NCBI RefSeq assembly: GCF_947492645.1
Contig: NZ_CANLMZ010000003.1
Span: 310,001 to 374,000 of the forward strand
Direction of reading: 5' to 3'
DNA: 64,000 nt
Source of the DNA: an uncultured Pontibacter sp.
GTDB taxonomy: Bacteria; Bacteroidota; Bacteroidia; Cytophagales; Hymenobacteraceae
Of the stretch, positions 46,108-57,045 are shown one piece after another. A model generated the notes under the pieces. It worked only from the letters and a program-made list of their open reading frames with translations. It ran no database searches and was not told the origin of the DNA. A program made the translations under genes and the position numbers. Within the stretch, counting starts at the first letter, position 1. Every line of letters begins with the position of its first letter.

Positions 46108-49100
46108 ATGGCAGAAGAAACAACAAGGAGGCTTAAACAGGTTGCGACTACTTTAAACATTGGTACATCTACCATTGTGGACTACCTCTCTGCTAAAGGT
46201 TTTGACGTGGAGAACAGGCCAACCACCAAAATCACAGCAGAACAGTTCCATATGCTGGCTAAAGAATTCGCATCTTCTATGCAGGACAAGCAGGAGGCAG
46301 AGGAGTTAAACATCGGCAAGAAACCACAGAGCAACCAGGTTATCGAGTCGGAGCCTCAGCACCAGCCAGAAGTTAAGAAGCCAAACGAGCCCGAGCAGGA
46401 ACTGCAGATTAAAACAGTACACCAGCCCAAGGCAGCGGCGGAAGAGCCTAAAGCACCTGAGCCTGTTAAAACAGAAGAGCCGGCAGTTGAGGCTAAATTG
46501 CCAGGCATTAAAATATTAGGTAAAATCGAACTGGACTCTAAAGGACGTCCTGTACAGAAGAAACCAGAGCCAAAAGCGGAAACACCTGCACCAGCAGAAA
46601 CTCCGGCTCCTACTCCGGCTCCGGCACCAACTCCTGCGCCAGCTGCTGAGGTAAAAGCAGAAGAGGCTCCAAAACAAGAAGTACCGGTACAGCCAGAAGC
46701 GCCTAAAGCGCCAGTAGCAGAAAAACCGGCAACCCCTGAGGCACCTGAAGCACCAGAGCCAAAACCAGAGGCAGCAGCCTCGCCTAAAGCGGAAACTCCG
46801 CAGCAGGCACCAGTAGCTGAAAAGCCTGCTGAAGCTCCTAAAGCTGAAACAACTACACCGCCTGCTGAACAGCAAGCACCTGCAACACCTGCACCAGCTA
46901 AACAAGCTGAGCCAGTTGCTGCAGATAACGAGAATAAAGGACCAATAGAAACGATTACAGGAAAAGCCGACCAGCTAAAAGGTCTGACTGTACTTGGCAA
47001 AATAGAACTGCCAACAGAGTCCAGAAGAAAAGGATCCAAGCCGGTAGCATCTTCTGACGAGAAGAAAGGCAAAAAGAAAAAACGTAAGCGCATTATGGTG
47101 GCCACAGAAGGCCAGCAGCCAGACGGACAGCCAGGACAGCAGCAGCAAGGTCAGCGCCCTCAAGGCGGTGGTCCTCAGCAAGGCGGCCGCCCTGATAACA
47201 GAAACCAGCCAGGACAAGGCCAGAACCGGCCAGTTAGACCAGCTGGAGGTAAAGGAGGCCCACGTAATGCACCAGCTCCACGACCTGATAAGAAAGAGGT
47301 TACTGACAAAGAAATTCAGGAGCAGATTAAGGCAACGCTTGCCAAACTTAGTGGTGGTAAAGGTGCCGGTGGTAACCGTGCCAAATATCGCCGCGAAAAA
47401 CGCTCAGCTATTGCAGATGCAACAGAAGAGCGCCGTATGCAAGAGCAGGCCGAGTCTAAAACACTAAAAGTAACTGAGTTTATCTCTGCCAACGACCTTG
47501 CGTCTTTAATGGATGTGAGCGTGAACGACGTTATCAAAGTGTGTATGCAGCTTGGTATGTTCGTTTCCATCAATCAGCGCCTCGATGCCGAAGCCATCAC
47601 AATTATTGCTGATGAGTTTGGCTACGATGTTGAGTTTATGACATCGGAAGAAGAGCAGGCCCTGGAAGAAATGCAGGAAGAAAACGAGGATGACCTGGAA
47701 GAACGCGCTCCGATTGTAACGATCATGGGACACGTTGACCACGGTAAAACTTCCTTGCTAGACTACATCCGTAATGCAAATGTAACAGCCGGTGAAGCCG
47801 GAGGTATCACACAGCACATTGGTGCTTATAAAGTAAAAACTGAAAGTGGACGTACAGTTACTTTCCTGGATACTCCTGGTCACGAAGCCTTTACAGCGAT
47901 GCGTGCCCGTGGTGCCAAAGTAACGGACGTTGTTATTATTGTAGTTGCAGCTGATGACTCGGTGATGCCTCAGACAAAAGAAGCAATCAACCATGCACAG
48001 GCAGCAGGCTCTCCGATAATAATTGCACTAAACAAAATAGATAAGCCTGGCGCAAACCCAGACAAAGTTCGTGAAGAGCTTGCCCAATTAAACGTATTAG
48101 TAGAAGAGTGGGGTGGAAAATACCAGGCACAGGAAGTTTCTGCTAAAACCGGACAAGGTATACCTGAACTCTTAGAGAAGGTATTGCTTGAGGCAGAATT
48201 GCTGGAGCTAAAAGCTAATCCAAGCCGTCAGGCAATCGGTACTGTAATTGAGGCATCGCTTGATAAAGGCCGTGGTTATGTAGCTACCATGCTTGTTCAA
48301 ACTGGTACACTACACATCGGTGATATTGTGTTGGCAGGCTCGCACTACGGTAGAGTAAAGGCCATGACAGATCACCGTGGCAGAAAAATGAAAGAAGCAG
48401 GCCCATCAACTCCAGTACAGTTACTCGGTTTAGATGGAGCACCGCAGGCAGGCGATAAGTTCCTGGTAATGGAGTCGGAGCGTGAAGCCCGTGAAATTGC
48501 CTCTAACCGTTCGCAAATGCAGCGTGAGCAAAACCTTAGAACACGTAAGCACATTACACTTGATGAAATCGGCCGTCGTTTAGCGATCGGTACATTTAAG
48601 GAGCTTAACGTGATTGTAAAAGGTGACGTGGATGGTTCAGTAGAAGCACTTTCTGACTCATTATTGAAACTGTCTACTCCAGAGGTGCAGGTAAGCATCA
48701 TCAACAAAGGTGTAGGTGCAATTTCTGAATCTGATGTATTACTAGCTTCTGCTTCTGATGCCATCATCATTGGCTTCCAGGTTCGTCCGTCACAAAACGC
48801 GCGTAAACTGGCAGAGCAAGAGCAGATTGATGTGCGACTGTACTCTATTATCTACGATGCGATAAACGAGGTGAAAGACGCCATGGAAGGTATGCTTGCA
48901 CCAACACTTAAAGAAGAGATTGTCGGTAACGCTGAGGTTCGTGATGTGTTTAAGATAACCAAAGTTGGTACAATTGCCGGCTGTATGGTTACAGATGGCG
49001 CCATCCAGAGAAACTCTAAAGTACGTTTAGTACGCGACGGTATAGTAGTGCTTGATGGGGAGATATTAGCATTGAAACGCTTCAAGGACGATGTGTCTGA

Positions 49101-49209
49101 AGTGAGACAAGGCTATGAGTGCGGTATCAGCCTGAAAAACTACAACGACATTCAGGTAGGCGATATCATTGAGGCTTACACAGAGAAAGAAGTGAAGCGT
49201 AAACTTTAA
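46108..49209 (+). CDS. infB: Translation initiation factor IF-2
   Basis: GTPase that places initiator tRNA on the ribosome. 1033 residues. The long N-terminal region (about 60-430) is low-complexity, rich in Pro, Ala, Lys, Glu and Gln, with [13 protein letters not shown] repeats. Such variation is normal for IF-2 in Bacteroidota. GTPase G1 GHVDHGKTS is at 541-549, followed by [18 protein letters not shown] and NKID. C-terminal domains II-IV are complete, ending at EKEVKRKL. Last gene of the operon; terminator follows. Confidence 0.97.
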   Translation: MAEETTRRLKQVATTLNIGTSTIVDYLSAKGFDVENRPTTKITAEQFHMLAKEFASSMQDKQEAEELNIGKKPQSNQVIESEPQHQPEVKKPNEPEQELQIKTVHQPKAAAEEPKAPEPVKTEEPAVEAKLPGIKILGKIELDSKGRPVQKKPEPKAETPAPAETPAPTPAPAPTPAPAAEVKAEEAPKQEVPVQPEAPKAPVAEKPATPEAPEAPEPKPEAAASPKAETPQQAPVAEKPAEAPKAETTTPPAEQQAPATPAPAKQAEPVAADNENKGPIETITGKADQLKGLTVLGKIELPTESRRKGSKPVASSDEKKGKKKKRKRIMVATEGQQPDGQPGQQQQGQRPQGGGPQQGGRPDNRNQPGQGQNRPVRPAGGKGGPRNAPAPRPDKKEVTDKEIQEQIKATLAKLSGGKGAGGNRAKYRREKRSAIADATEERRMQEQAESKTLKVTEFISANDLASLMDVSVNDVIKVCMQLGMFVSINQRLDAEAITIIADEFGYDVEFMTSEEEQALEEMQEENEDDLEERAPIVTIMGHVDHGKTSLLDYIRNANVTAGEAGGITQHIGAYKVKTESGRTVTFLDTPGHEAFTAMRARGAKVTDVVIIVVAADDSVMPQTKEAINHAQAAGSPIIIALNKIDKPGANPDKVREELAQLNVLVEEWGGKYQAQEVSAKTGQGIPELLEKVLLEAELLELKANPSRQAIGTVIEASLDKGRGYVATMLVQTGTLHIGDIVLAGSHYGRVKAMTDHRGRKMKEAGPSTPVQLLGLDGAPQAGDKFLVMESEREAREIASNRSQMQREQNLRTRKHITLDEIGRRLAIGTFKELNVIVKGDVDGSVEALSDSLLKLSTPEVQVSIINKGVGAISESDVLLASASDAIIIGFQVRPSQNARKLAEQEQIDVRLYSIIYDAINEVKDAMEGMLAPTLKEEIVGNAEVRDVFKITKVGTIAGCMVTDGAIQRNSKVRLVRDGIVVLDGEILALKRFKDDVSEVRQGYECGISLKNYNDIQVGDIIEAYTEKEVKRKL

Positions 49210-49220
49210 TAAAAGTAATA

Positions 49221-49270
49221 AATAACAGAAACGCCCCGGCTGCCATAGTAGTCGGGACGTTTCTGTTATT
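49221..49270 (+). terminator. Terminator of rimP-nusA-infB
   Basis: 13-bp outer stem (49221-49233 with 49258-49270) and further pairing inside, eleven bases after the infB stop. Confidence 0.85.
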
Positions 49271-49279
49271 ACCTGTTTA

Positions 49280-49308
49280 TAAAAAGAGCCACTCTGCTAG
49301 GAGTGGCT
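49280..49308 (-). terminator. Terminator of the 49317 gene
   Basis: Minus-strand stem AGCCACTC/GAGTGGCT (49287-49294, 49301-49308) followed by a T-run (CTCTTTTT). Confidence 0.82.
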
Positions 49309-49316
49309 TCTATACT

Positions 49317-49667
49317 TTAGTTTCTTCTTTTCTGGCGTTTCTTCAGCTGTTTTTTATCACGCTTGTGCTTTTTCATCATCTCCTCTTCCTTCTTCAGGAT
49401 CTCCTTCATCTTTTTGCTTTTGGCAATTTGCCTTTTCTCAAAAGACTTACGGCGGCTACCTTTCTCTTCATACTCATTAAAGCGCTTATCCATTCCCTCG
49501 CCTCTTCTGCCAACGGCATCAACGGAGGCTCCTTTAGTTTTTACTTTAGAGGTACCCCAATACTCATCTTTAGAGCTTGTACTACTCTGGGCAGTAGACT
49601 GAGCCTTTACCTCAGAGAAAGCAAGAAAACAACCGAAGGTAAGTAGCGATAAGATTATTTTTTTCAT
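49317..49667 (-). CDS. Small secreted, highly basic protein
   Basis: 116 residues from the ATG at 49665-49667, chosen because a signal peptide starts there (KKIILSLLTFGCFLAFSEVKA); the frame opens nine codons earlier. The mature part ends in a Lys/Arg-rich region (about 70-116) with KRQIAKSKKMKEILKKEEEMMKKHKRDKKQ, probably a charged helix or coiled coil. No family recognised. Same strand as DUF3078 and mscL. Confidence 0.7.
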   Translation of the reverse strand: MKKIILSLLTFGCFLAFSEVKAQSTAQSSTSSKDEYWGTSKVKTKGASVDAVGRRGEGMDKRFNEYEEKGSRRKSFEKRQIAKSKKMKEILKKEEEMMKKHKRDKKQLKKRQKRRN

Positions 49668-49758
49668 AAAACCTGCATGTGTTTGGTAGTACAACGCACA
49701 AAAGGGTGCAATGTATACATTTAACGGAAGAACAAAGTATAAAACTTTAAAAGTTCAG

Positions 49759-50712
49759 CTACTTAAAACTATAAGAAATACCTATACCAAGTGTCTCCTT
49801 TAACTGCAGGCGTGGCCCTAGCTTTACAGTCTCATCATTTTCTACTCTGTCAATGTTAATATCGTCATCGTAAATCATGTGCACAAACAAACTCGCTGAA
49901 ACTAGCTTATTTACTTTAAAGTTGATGAGATTTTCCCAGTTCATATCGACATTTTTTGGGTTATGAAGGTAGTTCGAAAACAGGTCTAACTTCGACTGAA
50001 AAATTATATTCTGCATGATTTCTTCTCTATACCTGATATTGACATAGCCACCAAATTCCTCACGCAGCCGCTCTCCCGTACCAGGTATAGGCTCTCCCAG
50101 TATGTTCCGCTCAGCAGGTTTAACTCCAAAAGCACCTAAGTCAGCGAGCCTTTGCTTGCCCACAATAGTAAACTTACCTGTAAACGGAGATATAAAAACA
50201 GACAGCTTCTCATTTGGCTTATAATCCATACCTATGGATGCCAAAGCAAAAGCAGGCGCAAAAAAGTCTGACAGCATACTATCGCGTGATGGCGTGTAAG
50301 TTGGTGTAAGCTGGGTTTTTACGTTTACCTGGGCTGTATAGAACCAATCTTCAGATGCACGGTGGCCATACTTAAAGTTCAGCTCCAACTTATCATCGCT
50401 TTTCTGTAACCGCTGCTTCTCTAGCTTTAAAGTGCCATAGGTAAGATCTAAAGAGTTATGCCAGGTGTTATGCCCCTTGGCATACTTAGCAAAAACATTA
50501 GCTATGCCTAAAACAGACAAAGAGTTCTGGCCGCCAGCTGCCCAATTGCTTAAGCTTACCTGGCTAAAGTTGATAGTTCCGGTACCACCGAAGTCCCATG
50601 CTTTTGTTGTGTCTGCTACAACAGGAGTAGTAGCCTGAGCAAAAGCCGAGGCACCCGCTGACACTAGAAGTATAAAAGAGATAAAGGCGTTTGTAAGAAT
50701 TGATCGAATCAT
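49759..50712 (-). CDS. DUF3078 family outer-membrane protein
   Basis: 317 residues with signal peptide (cleavage near SAFAQA). The mature protein has alternating beta strands and the pattern of DUF3078 (WDFGGTGTINFSQVSLSNWAAGGQNSLSVLG near 38-68; KLELNFKYGHR; ending GIGISYSFK), an outer-membrane barrel family typical of Bacteroidota. Function unknown. The gene follows mscL on the same strand by 45 bases, so the two may be co-transcribed. Confidence 0.88.
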   Translation of the reverse strand: MIRSILTNAFISFILLVSAGASAFAQATTPVVADTTKAWDFGGTGTINFSQVSLSNWAAGGQNSLSVLGIANVFAKYAKGHNTWHNSLDLTYGTLKLEKQRLQKSDDKLELNFKYGHRASEDWFYTAQVNVKTQLTPTYTPSRDSMLSDFFAPAFALASIGMDYKPNEKLSVFISPFTGKFTIVGKQRLADLGAFGVKPAERNILGEPIPGTGERLREEFGGYVNIRYREEIMQNIIFQSKLDLFSNYLHNPKNVDMNWENLINFKVNKLVSASLFVHMIYDDDINIDRVENDETVKLGPRLQLKETLGIGISYSFK

Positions 50713-50757
50713 GAAGAAAGTAAAAAATGAGCAATAGTTAAGTGAAGCAGATATAAC

Positions 50758-51183
50758 TCAAAGCTTTGTAGAGCTGTTTTGCTTCAGGATATCCCTAATT
50801 TCAGAAAGAAGCATTTCTTCCTTGTTAACTGGCGGTGCTGGCTTGGCAGCCTCTTTCTCGCGTAAGCGGTTAATTGTCCGAACAAGTACGAAGATGGCGA
50901 AAGCAATTATAAGGAAATTAACCACGGCCTGTATAAAATTACCGTAGTTAATGGATACTGCATGCTCCACCACGGCACCGTTCTCTACTACAGCCTCCTT
51001 TAGCACAAGCTTTAAGCGTGAAAAATCAACGTTACTTATTAGCAAGCCCAAAGGTGGCATAATCACATCATCAACAAGAGATTTCGTGATACCGCCAAAA
51101 GCAGCACCAATCACTACACCAACTGCAAGATCGATCACGTTGCCTTTTACAGCAAACTTTTTAAACTCGGAAAGAAAAGCCAT
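50758..51183 (-). CDS. mscL: Large-conductance mechanosensitive channel
   Basis: Pressure-relief channel in the inner membrane, opening under osmotic downshock. 141 residues, standard. N-terminal helix [30 protein letters not shown], then the periplasmic loop, second helix [18 protein letters not shown], and a cytoplasmic helical bundle. The start is only four bases from a TAAATTTG box, so the message may be leaderless or use a different promoter. Confidence 0.96.
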   Translation of the reverse strand: MAFLSEFKKFAVKGNVIDLAVGVVIGAAFGGITKSLVDDVIMPPLGLLISNVDFSRLKLVLKEAVVENGAVVEHAVSINYGNFIQAVVNFLIIAFAIFVLVRTINRLREKEAAKPAPPVNKEEMLLSEIRDILKQNSSTKL

Positions 51184-51187
51184 TTCT

Positions 51188-51195
51188 CAAATTTA
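51188..51195 (-). promoter_or_regulatory. Candidate -7 box for mscL
   Basis: TAAATTTG on the minus strand ends four bases before the start codon. If used, transcription would begin inside or right at the start codon. No matching -33 element. Confidence 0.4.
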
Positions 51196-51317
51196 GTGGT
51201 AAAACAAAACTTTACTTCGGCACTTTACTTATACACAGAAGCGCGATTGTGACAGCCGGCAGCAAAGGGCAAAACATGCCTAAACTAATTTGCTGCTCAC
51301 GAAATTAACTAAATCAC

Positions 51318-51325
51318 TATATTTG
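51318..51325 (+). promoter_or_regulatory. Candidate -7 box for the enoyl-CoA hydratase gene
   Basis: TATATTTG, exact TAnnTTTG, 37 bases before the start codon. A TTTG at 51289-51292 lies 25 bases upstream, slightly too far for a normal spacer. Confidence 0.4.
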
Positions 51326-51362
51326 TGCTGAAAAATAAGAACAGAAAAGGCGAAAAAAACCT

Positions 51363-52145
51363 ATGGCTACTTACGAAAACCTACTGCTTGACCTTAATAA
51401 TGGCATCCTAACAATCACGATAAACAGGGCAGATAAGCTGAATGCGCTGAATATTGAAACAATCCGGGAAATCAAAACTGCCATACAGCAGGTTTATGAC
51501 GACGAGGACGTGAAAGGTGCTATTTTTACAGGTGCAGGTCAGAAAGCGTTTGTGGCAGGTGCTGATATTTCTGAGATAGCTGAGCTAAGCGAGTTAAACG
51601 CGCGTAGTTTTGCAGAAAGAGGCCAGGAGGTTTTTGCCATGATAGAGCGCTGTAACAAGCCTGTAATTGCCGCAGTAAATGGCTTTGCACTAGGCGGAGG
51701 CTGCGAACTTGCAATGGCTTGCCACATGCGAGTAGCCAGCGAAAACGCTCGCTTTGGCCAGCCGGAAGTAAACCTTGGCGTAATACCAGGCTACGGGGGC
51801 ACGCAGCGCATGACACAACTGATCGGTAAAGGCAAAGCTATGGAGCTGATGATGACTGGCGACATGATTACAGCTGAGGAAGCGAAAGCGCTTGGGCTTG
51901 TAAACCATGTAGTGCCACTAGAGGACCTGCTGCTGAAATGCAATGAGATTTTAGGTAAGATTCTGGGTAAAGCACCTTTGGCTATAGGGTTAGTTATTGA
52001 GTGTGTTAACGCTGTGTTCAACAAAGATGAAAACGGTTACCAAACAGAAGCCAACTCATTTGCGCGCTGCTGCTCTTCTGATGACTTTATAGAGGGCACT
52101 AACGCTTTCCTTGAAAAACGCAAGCCTGTCTTTAAAGGGATTTAA
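51363..52145 (+). CDS. Enoyl-CoA hydratase/isomerase family protein
   Basis: 260 residues of crotonase fold. Oxyanion-hole regions KAFVAGADISEI and GFALGGGCELAMA. Both catalytic acids are present 20 residues apart, E115 (GGGCELA) and E135 (GQPEVNLGV), the standard arrangement of 2-enoyl-CoA hydratases. It probably acts in fatty-acid or branched-chain acyl-CoA oxidation. The physiological chain length is not apparent. Single gene with its own candidate promoter, 33 bases before the flippase gene. Confidence 0.9.
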   Translation: MATYENLLLDLNNGILTITINRADKLNALNIETIREIKTAIQQVYDDEDVKGAIFTGAGQKAFVAGADISEIAELSELNARSFAERGQEVFAMIERCNKPVIAAVNGFALGGGCELAMACHMRVASENARFGQPEVNLGVIPGYGGTQRMTQLIGKGKAMELMMTGDMITAEEAKALGLVNHVVPLEDLLLKCNEILGKILGKAPLAIGLVIECVNAVFNKDENGYQTEANSFARCCSSDDFIEGTNAFLEKRKPVFKGI

Positions 52146-52178
52146 TCTTATCTATTCTCAACCCCGACCCTTTAAAGT

Positions 52179-53678
52179 ATGAGTATAGCCAAGAAATTGG
52201 TCGGGCAGACTGCTGCCTATGGTTTAAGCAGTATCGTAGGCAGAGCTCTTAATTACCTGCTCGTTCCGATTTACACTAATGTTTTCCTGCCGGAAGAATA
52301 TGGTGTATTTTCATACTTGTATGCTTTTGTAGGCTTCTTAAACGTGCTGTACACATTTGGCATGGAAACAGCCTTTTTCCGGTTTGCCAACAAGCCTGGT
52401 GCAGACAGGCACAAGCTCTACAACCAGGTATTAAGCATTATACTTTGCACCAGCGTTATACTTTCGGGTATACTGATGCTGCTCTCCGGGCCTATTGCAG
52501 ACTATAAAAACTTTACGCCACAGGAGCAGAATTATATAGTATGGCTTGCAGCCATACTTGCCATAGATGCCATCGTTGCCATACCTTTTGCCTGGCTTCG
52601 GCTACAGAACAAAGCTATCAAGTTTGCCTCCATCAAAATGGCAAACATACTCATTGTTATAGCCGCCAATTTATTTTTCCTGGTGCTGTGCCGCGACATT
52701 TACAACGGTGCGTACCTGCAGGAGCTACGCCCCCTAATCACCTCTATTTATGACCCAACGCTTGGCATTGGTTATATAGTCCTGATAAACCTTTGTGCGA
52801 ATGCACTACTTATACCAATGCTCTGGAAAGAGCTGCGAATATTTAGATTTGAGCTGAACCTGGAATTACTGCGCCCTATGTTGGTGTATGCTTATCCGCT
52901 TATGCTGATGGGCATGGCCGGCATGGTTAATGAGTTGATAGACCGTATACTTTTAGAAGAGCATCTGCCTGAAAACTTTTACCCGGGCCACAGCAATTAT
53001 GCAGCAGTAGGTATTTACAGCGCCTGCTACAAACTGTCAATTTTCATGACGCTTACGCTGCAAGCCTTTCGCTATGCTGCAGAACCGTTTTTCTTTTCAC
53101 AGGCCGAGGACAAAAATTCACCAAACACCTTTGCCCTCATCATGAAATGGTTCGTGATTGCCTGCGCTTTCATATTCCTGTTTATCTCGGCTAACATGGA
53201 GATTTTTGCCAAGCTATTCCTTCGTAAGCCGGAGTATCATGAAGGGCTGATGGTAGTACCAATACTGCTGCTGGCAAACTTGTTCCTGGGGGTGTACTAC
53301 AATTTATCAGTCTGGTTTAAACTGACAGATAAAACAAAGTATGGCACTTATATTAGTTTTGCCGGAGCGGCGGTAACTATACTTTTCAATTTATTGCTGA
53401 TACCCATACTTGGCTACATGGGCTCGGCTATTGCTACCTTTATTTGTTACTTTGGTATGGCCCTTGCCAGTTACTTGCTGGGCAACCGCCACTACCCTAT
53501 TCCCTATCCCGTTAAAACCATAACCGCCTATATTTTATTTGCAATTGCGCTGGTGTGGTTGGCTTTGGCCGTAGAAATTGATAACTTCTGGCTGCGTCAT
53601 GCGTTTCAGTTGGCTGTGTGTGCTGTCTTTCTGGCAGTAGTATGGCTTCGCGAACGCTCCCGCTTCCTTACATTTTAA
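52179..53678 (+). CDS. Oligosaccharide flippase (Wzx/MATE-like)
   Basis: 499 residues with about 14 hydrophobic segments and the PST/MurJ-type pattern ([32 protein letters not shown] at the start). Members move lipid-linked oligosaccharides across the inner membrane for polysaccharide or glycan assembly. First gene of an envelope-related run; dut begins 14 bases after its stop. The exact cargo is unknown, and nearby genes supply only a sugar nucleotidyltransferase, not a full glycan cluster. Confidence 0.9.
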   Translation: MSIAKKLVGQTAAYGLSSIVGRALNYLLVPIYTNVFLPEEYGVFSYLYAFVGFLNVLYTFGMETAFFRFANKPGADRHKLYNQVLSIILCTSVILSGILMLLSGPIADYKNFTPQEQNYIVWLAAILAIDAIVAIPFAWLRLQNKAIKFASIKMANILIVIAANLFFLVLCRDIYNGAYLQELRPLITSIYDPTLGIGYIVLINLCANALLIPMLWKELRIFRFELNLELLRPMLVYAYPLMLMGMAGMVNELIDRILLEEHLPENFYPGHSNYAAVGIYSACYKLSIFMTLTLQAFRYAAEPFFFSQAEDKNSPNTFALIMKWFVIACAFIFLFISANMEIFAKLFLRKPEYHEGLMVVPILLLANLFLGVYYNLSVWFKLTDKTKYGTYISFAGAAVTILFNLLLIPILGYMGSAIATFICYFGMALASYLLGNRHYPIPYPVKTITAYILFAIALVWLALAVEIDNFWLRHAFQLAVCAVFLAVVWLRERSRFLTF

Positions 53679-53692
53679 GCTTTTTAGATAAG

Positions 53693-54142
53693 ATGAACAA
53701 CAAGAACCTGAAGGTTAACGTCATTAACCAATCTAAGCACGCGCTTCCGTCTTACCAAACCATACACTCGGCTGGCATGGACCTGAGAGCAAACTTAGAA
53801 GCACCCGTTACACTAAAGCCATTGCAGCGAGCCTTATTGCCAACAGGCCTTTTTATAGAGCTGCCCGAAGGCCACGAAGCGCAGATCCGCCCTCGCAGCG
53901 GACTTGCATACAAACACGGTATATCTATCGTAAACAGTCCGGGCACGATAGACGCAGATTACCGTGGCGAGATAAAAGTACTTCTGGTAAATCTATCTGA
54001 CCAGGACTTTGTAGTTGAAGACGGAGAGCGCATTGCTCAGATGGTAGTCGCAAAGTATGAGCGTGTAGCATGGGCTGAGGCAGAAGCGCTTACGGACACA
54101 GCACGTGGTGCAGGAGGATACGGAAGCACAGGTACAAAGTAG
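53693..54142 (+). CDS. dut: dUTP diphosphatase
   Basis: Hydrolyses dUTP to dUMP and pyrophosphate, limiting uracil in DNA. 149 residues from the ATG at 53693; the frame extends into the flippase gene without family sequence. The five trimeric-dUTPase motifs are visible: [33 protein letters not shown] and [10 protein letters not shown]. Embedded between envelope genes, an arrangement I recall from other Cytophagales; the reason is unclear. Confidence 0.97.
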   Translation: MNNKNLKVNVINQSKHALPSYQTIHSAGMDLRANLEAPVTLKPLQRALLPTGLFIELPEGHEAQIRPRSGLAYKHGISIVNSPGTIDADYRGEIKVLLVNLSDQDFVVEDGERIAQMVVAKYERVAWAEAEALTDTARGAGGYGSTGTK

Positions 54143-54267
54143 TATAGTTACGCGTTTAAAGTATACTAGTAACTACTGCCCCGGACAACGACCAAATAAT
54201 AAACAGTAGAAAATACTGCGGCAGACGCTGCAAACTTAAATTATACATTGAACCATAAAAAATAGCT

Positions 54268-55275
54268 ATGAGGATAATAATACCGATGGCAGGTATGGGC
54301 AAGCGCATGCGCCCACACACATTAACGGTACCGAAACCACTTATTCCTATTGCAGGTAAGCCCATTGTGCAGCGCCTTGTAGAGGACATCGCAAAAGTAT
54401 GCCAGGAGCCTATAGAAGAAGTAGCCTTTATAGTTGGGCGCTTTGGCGATAAAGTTGAGGCAGACCTTAAAGGTATAGCCGAAAAGATTGGCGCAAAAGG
54501 CAGCATCCATTACCAGGATGAAGCTCTTGGCACAGCGCACGCCATTATGTGTGCTCAGGATGCTTTATTGGGTAAGGTAGTAGTGGCTTTTGCCGATACT
54601 TTGTTTAAGGCAGATTTTCAGCTAGACACTAATGCAGACGGCACTATTTGGGTACAGCGCGTAGAAGACCCGCGCCCTTTTGGTGTTATCAAACTAAACG
54701 AAAACAACGAGATTACCGATTTTGTAGAGAAGCCGCAGGAGTTTGTTTCTGACCTGGCTATTATCGGCATCTATTATTTCCGTGACGGAGCGTACCTGCG
54801 AAGCGAGTTGCAATACCTGCTGGACAATGACATCAAGGATAAAGGTGAGTACCAACTTACTAATGCCTTGGAGAACATGAAGAATAAGGGCACTAAGTTT
54901 ATACCTGCCGTTATCTCAGAATGGTTAGATTGTGGAAATAAAAACGCAACAGTTTATACTAATCAGCGCTATTTAGAGTATATAAAAGACGAAGAAGGCT
55001 TGGTTGCCTCTTCTGCGAAGCTGGAGAACGCGGTGATTATACCTCCTGTATACATTGGCGATAATGTTCAGATTACTAATTCGGTAATTGGCCCACATGT
55101 TTCCATCGGAAACAATAGCAGCGTATACAATTCTATAGTGAGCAATTCTATTGTTCAGGAGAGCACCAACCTTAAAAACGGCAATGTTGCAAACTCAATG
55201 CTTGGCAATTTTGTTGTGTATGAGGGTCGTCAGTCCGATCTCAGCCTCGGCGACTACAACACGCTTATAGACTAG
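54268..55275 (+). CDS. Sugar-phosphate nucleotidyltransferase with beta-helix tail
   Basis: 335 residues. N-terminal Rossmann-like nucleotidyltransferase with the GMGKRMRPHT loop at 9-18 and PKPLIPIAGKP at 23-33, then DEALGTAHAI and FADTLF. The C-terminal part (about 245-320) shows left-handed beta-helix repeats (SVIGPHVSIGNNSSVYNSIVSNSIV). Related to RmlA/GlmU-type enzymes that activate sugars as NDP-sugars. Which sugar and nucleotide are used cannot be told. The next gene starts six bases later. Confidence 0.9.
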   Translation: MRIIIPMAGMGKRMRPHTLTVPKPLIPIAGKPIVQRLVEDIAKVCQEPIEEVAFIVGRFGDKVEADLKGIAEKIGAKGSIHYQDEALGTAHAIMCAQDALLGKVVVAFADTLFKADFQLDTNADGTIWVQRVEDPRPFGVIKLNENNEITDFVEKPQEFVSDLAIIGIYYFRDGAYLRSELQYLLDNDIKDKGEYQLTNALENMKNKGTKFIPAVISEWLDCGNKNATVYTNQRYLEYIKDEEGLVASSAKLENAVIIPPVYIGDNVQITNSVIGPHVSIGNNSSVYNSIVSNSIVQESTNLKNGNVANSMLGNFVVYEGRQSDLSLGDYNTLID

Positions 55276-55281
55276 AGTACC

Positions 55282-57045
55282 ATGAACACATTCCGAAACA
55301 TCCTATTCGCTACTTGCTGCGTTTCTATGCTTGCAGCAGCAGATGCCCATGCGCAGTCTTCTAAAAAGAAGGCCAAAGCAGCTAAGGAGGCAGCTACTGC
55401 ACAAGCCCCAATGGTTAAAGAACCATCGGAGCAGGAAAGGCAGATTAGCGAAGCGTTGTTTCTGGATGGCCTGAAATATTTTATGCTGGAGGACTACCAA
55501 CAAGCCCTCCAGCTTTTTCAGAAAGCCCATACGGTAACGCCCAATAACGCAGGGCTAAACTATAAAATCGGCGAAACTTACCTGTTTCTGAAAGATGCCA
55601 GAGCTGCCGTGCCATTTGCGCAGGCAGCTGTTGCCTTAGACAGCAAAAACCCATACTATTACCTGCTGCTGGCGCAGCTCCACACAGACCAGAAACAGTT
55701 TGATGCCGCTGCACAGGCTTACAACGACTTGTTGCGCAACGTACCTGATTCGGAGGAATATCTTTTTAACCTGGCCGATTTATACTTGGCACAATCGCGA
55801 TATGATGATGCCCTTAAAACGTATGAGCGCATCGAAAAACAATTTGGCGAGTTAGAGCAGCTAACAGTAAGCAGGCAACAAATTTACCTGCGTCAGAAAA
55901 ACATAGAAAAAGCAATTCAGGAGGGCGAAAAGCTAATTGCCAACTACCCTACTGAGCCACGTTACTTCTTAGCGCAGGCAGAACTGTACAATGCCAGCCA
56001 AAAGCCGGATCAAGCTATTTCCGTACTGGAAAAGGCGCTTAACCTGGACCCCAATAACCCATTTGCACACCTCATGCTCTCTGACCTGTACCGCCAGAAA
56101 GGCAACCAGGCTGAGTCTGAGAAAAGAGTAAAATTAGCGTTTGCCAGCGCTGAACTGGATATTGATACCAAGGTGCGTATTCTGGTGGATTTTATACGCC
56201 AATTACCTAACCCTGCTATCGAGGAGGTATCCTTGGAATTAGTAGACCTTACTATCAAGAACCACCCTCAAGAAGCGAAGGCTTATGCAGTAGCCGGTGA
56301 CCTGCAAACAATTGTTGGCAAAAAGGAAAAGGCGCGAAACAACTATCTTGAAGCCGTTAAGTTAGATGACTCCCATTTTAAAATATGGCAGCAAATTGTA
56401 CTGCTAGACGCGGAACTGGCACAGGCTGACTCATTAGTAATTCATTCAGATAAAGCGCTGGAGCTGTTCCCGAACCAGGCTGTTTTCTGGTTTTATAATG
56501 GTACCGGCCATATGATCGAGAAAAACTACACGAAAGCAGTTAAAGCACTAGAGCAAGGCAAGCGCTTATCGGTTGGCGAGCCAGAACTGGTAGCACAATT
56601 TAACTTGCAACTCGGAGACAGCTATAACTCCCTTAAGGAGCACGCAAAGTCTGACGCAGCTTACGAAGCTGTGCTAGCGCATGATGCCAACAACGCACAC
56701 GTGCTAAACAACTACAGCTACTTCTTATCGTTGCGTGGCGAGCACATGCAAAAAGCCAGAACCATGTCTGAGCGCCTTGTAAAGCAGCATCCCACTAACC
56801 CAACCTACCTGGATACTTACGCTTGGGTACTTTACAGATTAGGGGAATATACTGAGGCCCGGAAATACCTGGAACAGGCAGTTGCCATATCAGATGATGC
56901 CACCATTGTTGAACACTACGGCGACGTATTGTATAAATTAGGCAAAAAGGAAGAGGCCGTAAGCCAATGGCAGAAGGCAAAACTAAAAGGAGAGGCCTCA
57001 GCCCATATCGACAGAAAAATAAAAGACAAAAAGCTTTATGAGTAA
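55282..57045 (+). CDS. Secreted tetratricopeptide-repeat protein
   Basis: 587 residues. Signal peptide (cleavage near AHAQ), then at least ten TPR-like helical pairs between residues 50 and 575 (for example YFMLEDYQQALQLFQKAHTV and LYRLGEYTEARKYLEQAVAI), forming a superhelical protein-binding scaffold. Probably periplasmic. It overlaps the DUF4292 lipoprotein gene by eight bases, so the two are coupled. A role in assembling envelope or surface complexes is inferred from context. Confidence 0.9.
   Translation: MNTFRNILFATCCVSMLAAADAHAQSSKKKAKAAKEAATAQAPMVKEPSEQERQISEALFLDGLKYFMLEDYQQALQLFQKAHTVTPNNAGLNYKIGETYLFLKDARAAVPFAQAAVALDSKNPYYYLLLAQLHTDQKQFDAAAQAYNDLLRNVPDSEEYLFNLADLYLAQSRYDDALKTYERIEKQFGELEQLTVSRQQIYLRQKNIEKAIQEGEKLIANYPTEPRYFLAQAELYNASQKPDQAISVLEKALNLDPNNPFAHLMLSDLYRQKGNQAESEKRVKLAFASAELDIDTKVRILVDFIRQLPNPAIEEVSLELVDLTIKNHPQEAKAYAVAGDLQTIVGKKEKARNNYLEAVKLDDSHFKIWQQIVLLDAELAQADSLVIHSDKALELFPNQAVFWFYNGTGHMIEKNYTKAVKALEQGKRLSVGEPELVAQFNLQLGDSYNSLKEHAKSDAAYEAVLAHDANNAHVLNNYSYFLSLRGEHMQKARTMSERLVKQHPTNPTYLDTYAWVLYRLGEYTEARKYLEQAVAISDDATIVEHYGDVLYKLGKKEEAVSQWQKAKLKGEASAHIDRKIKDKKLYE

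Noticed and set aside
46560..46930. Repetitive Pro/Ala/Lys/Glu coding DNA in infB as a tandem repeat element
   Set aside because: Low complexity is normal for the IF-2 N-terminal region and the repeat units are irregular.
46356..47105. Minus-strand frame of 249 codons rich in Ala, Gly and Ser
   Set aside because: Mirror image of the repetitive N-terminus of IF-2; no start or family features.
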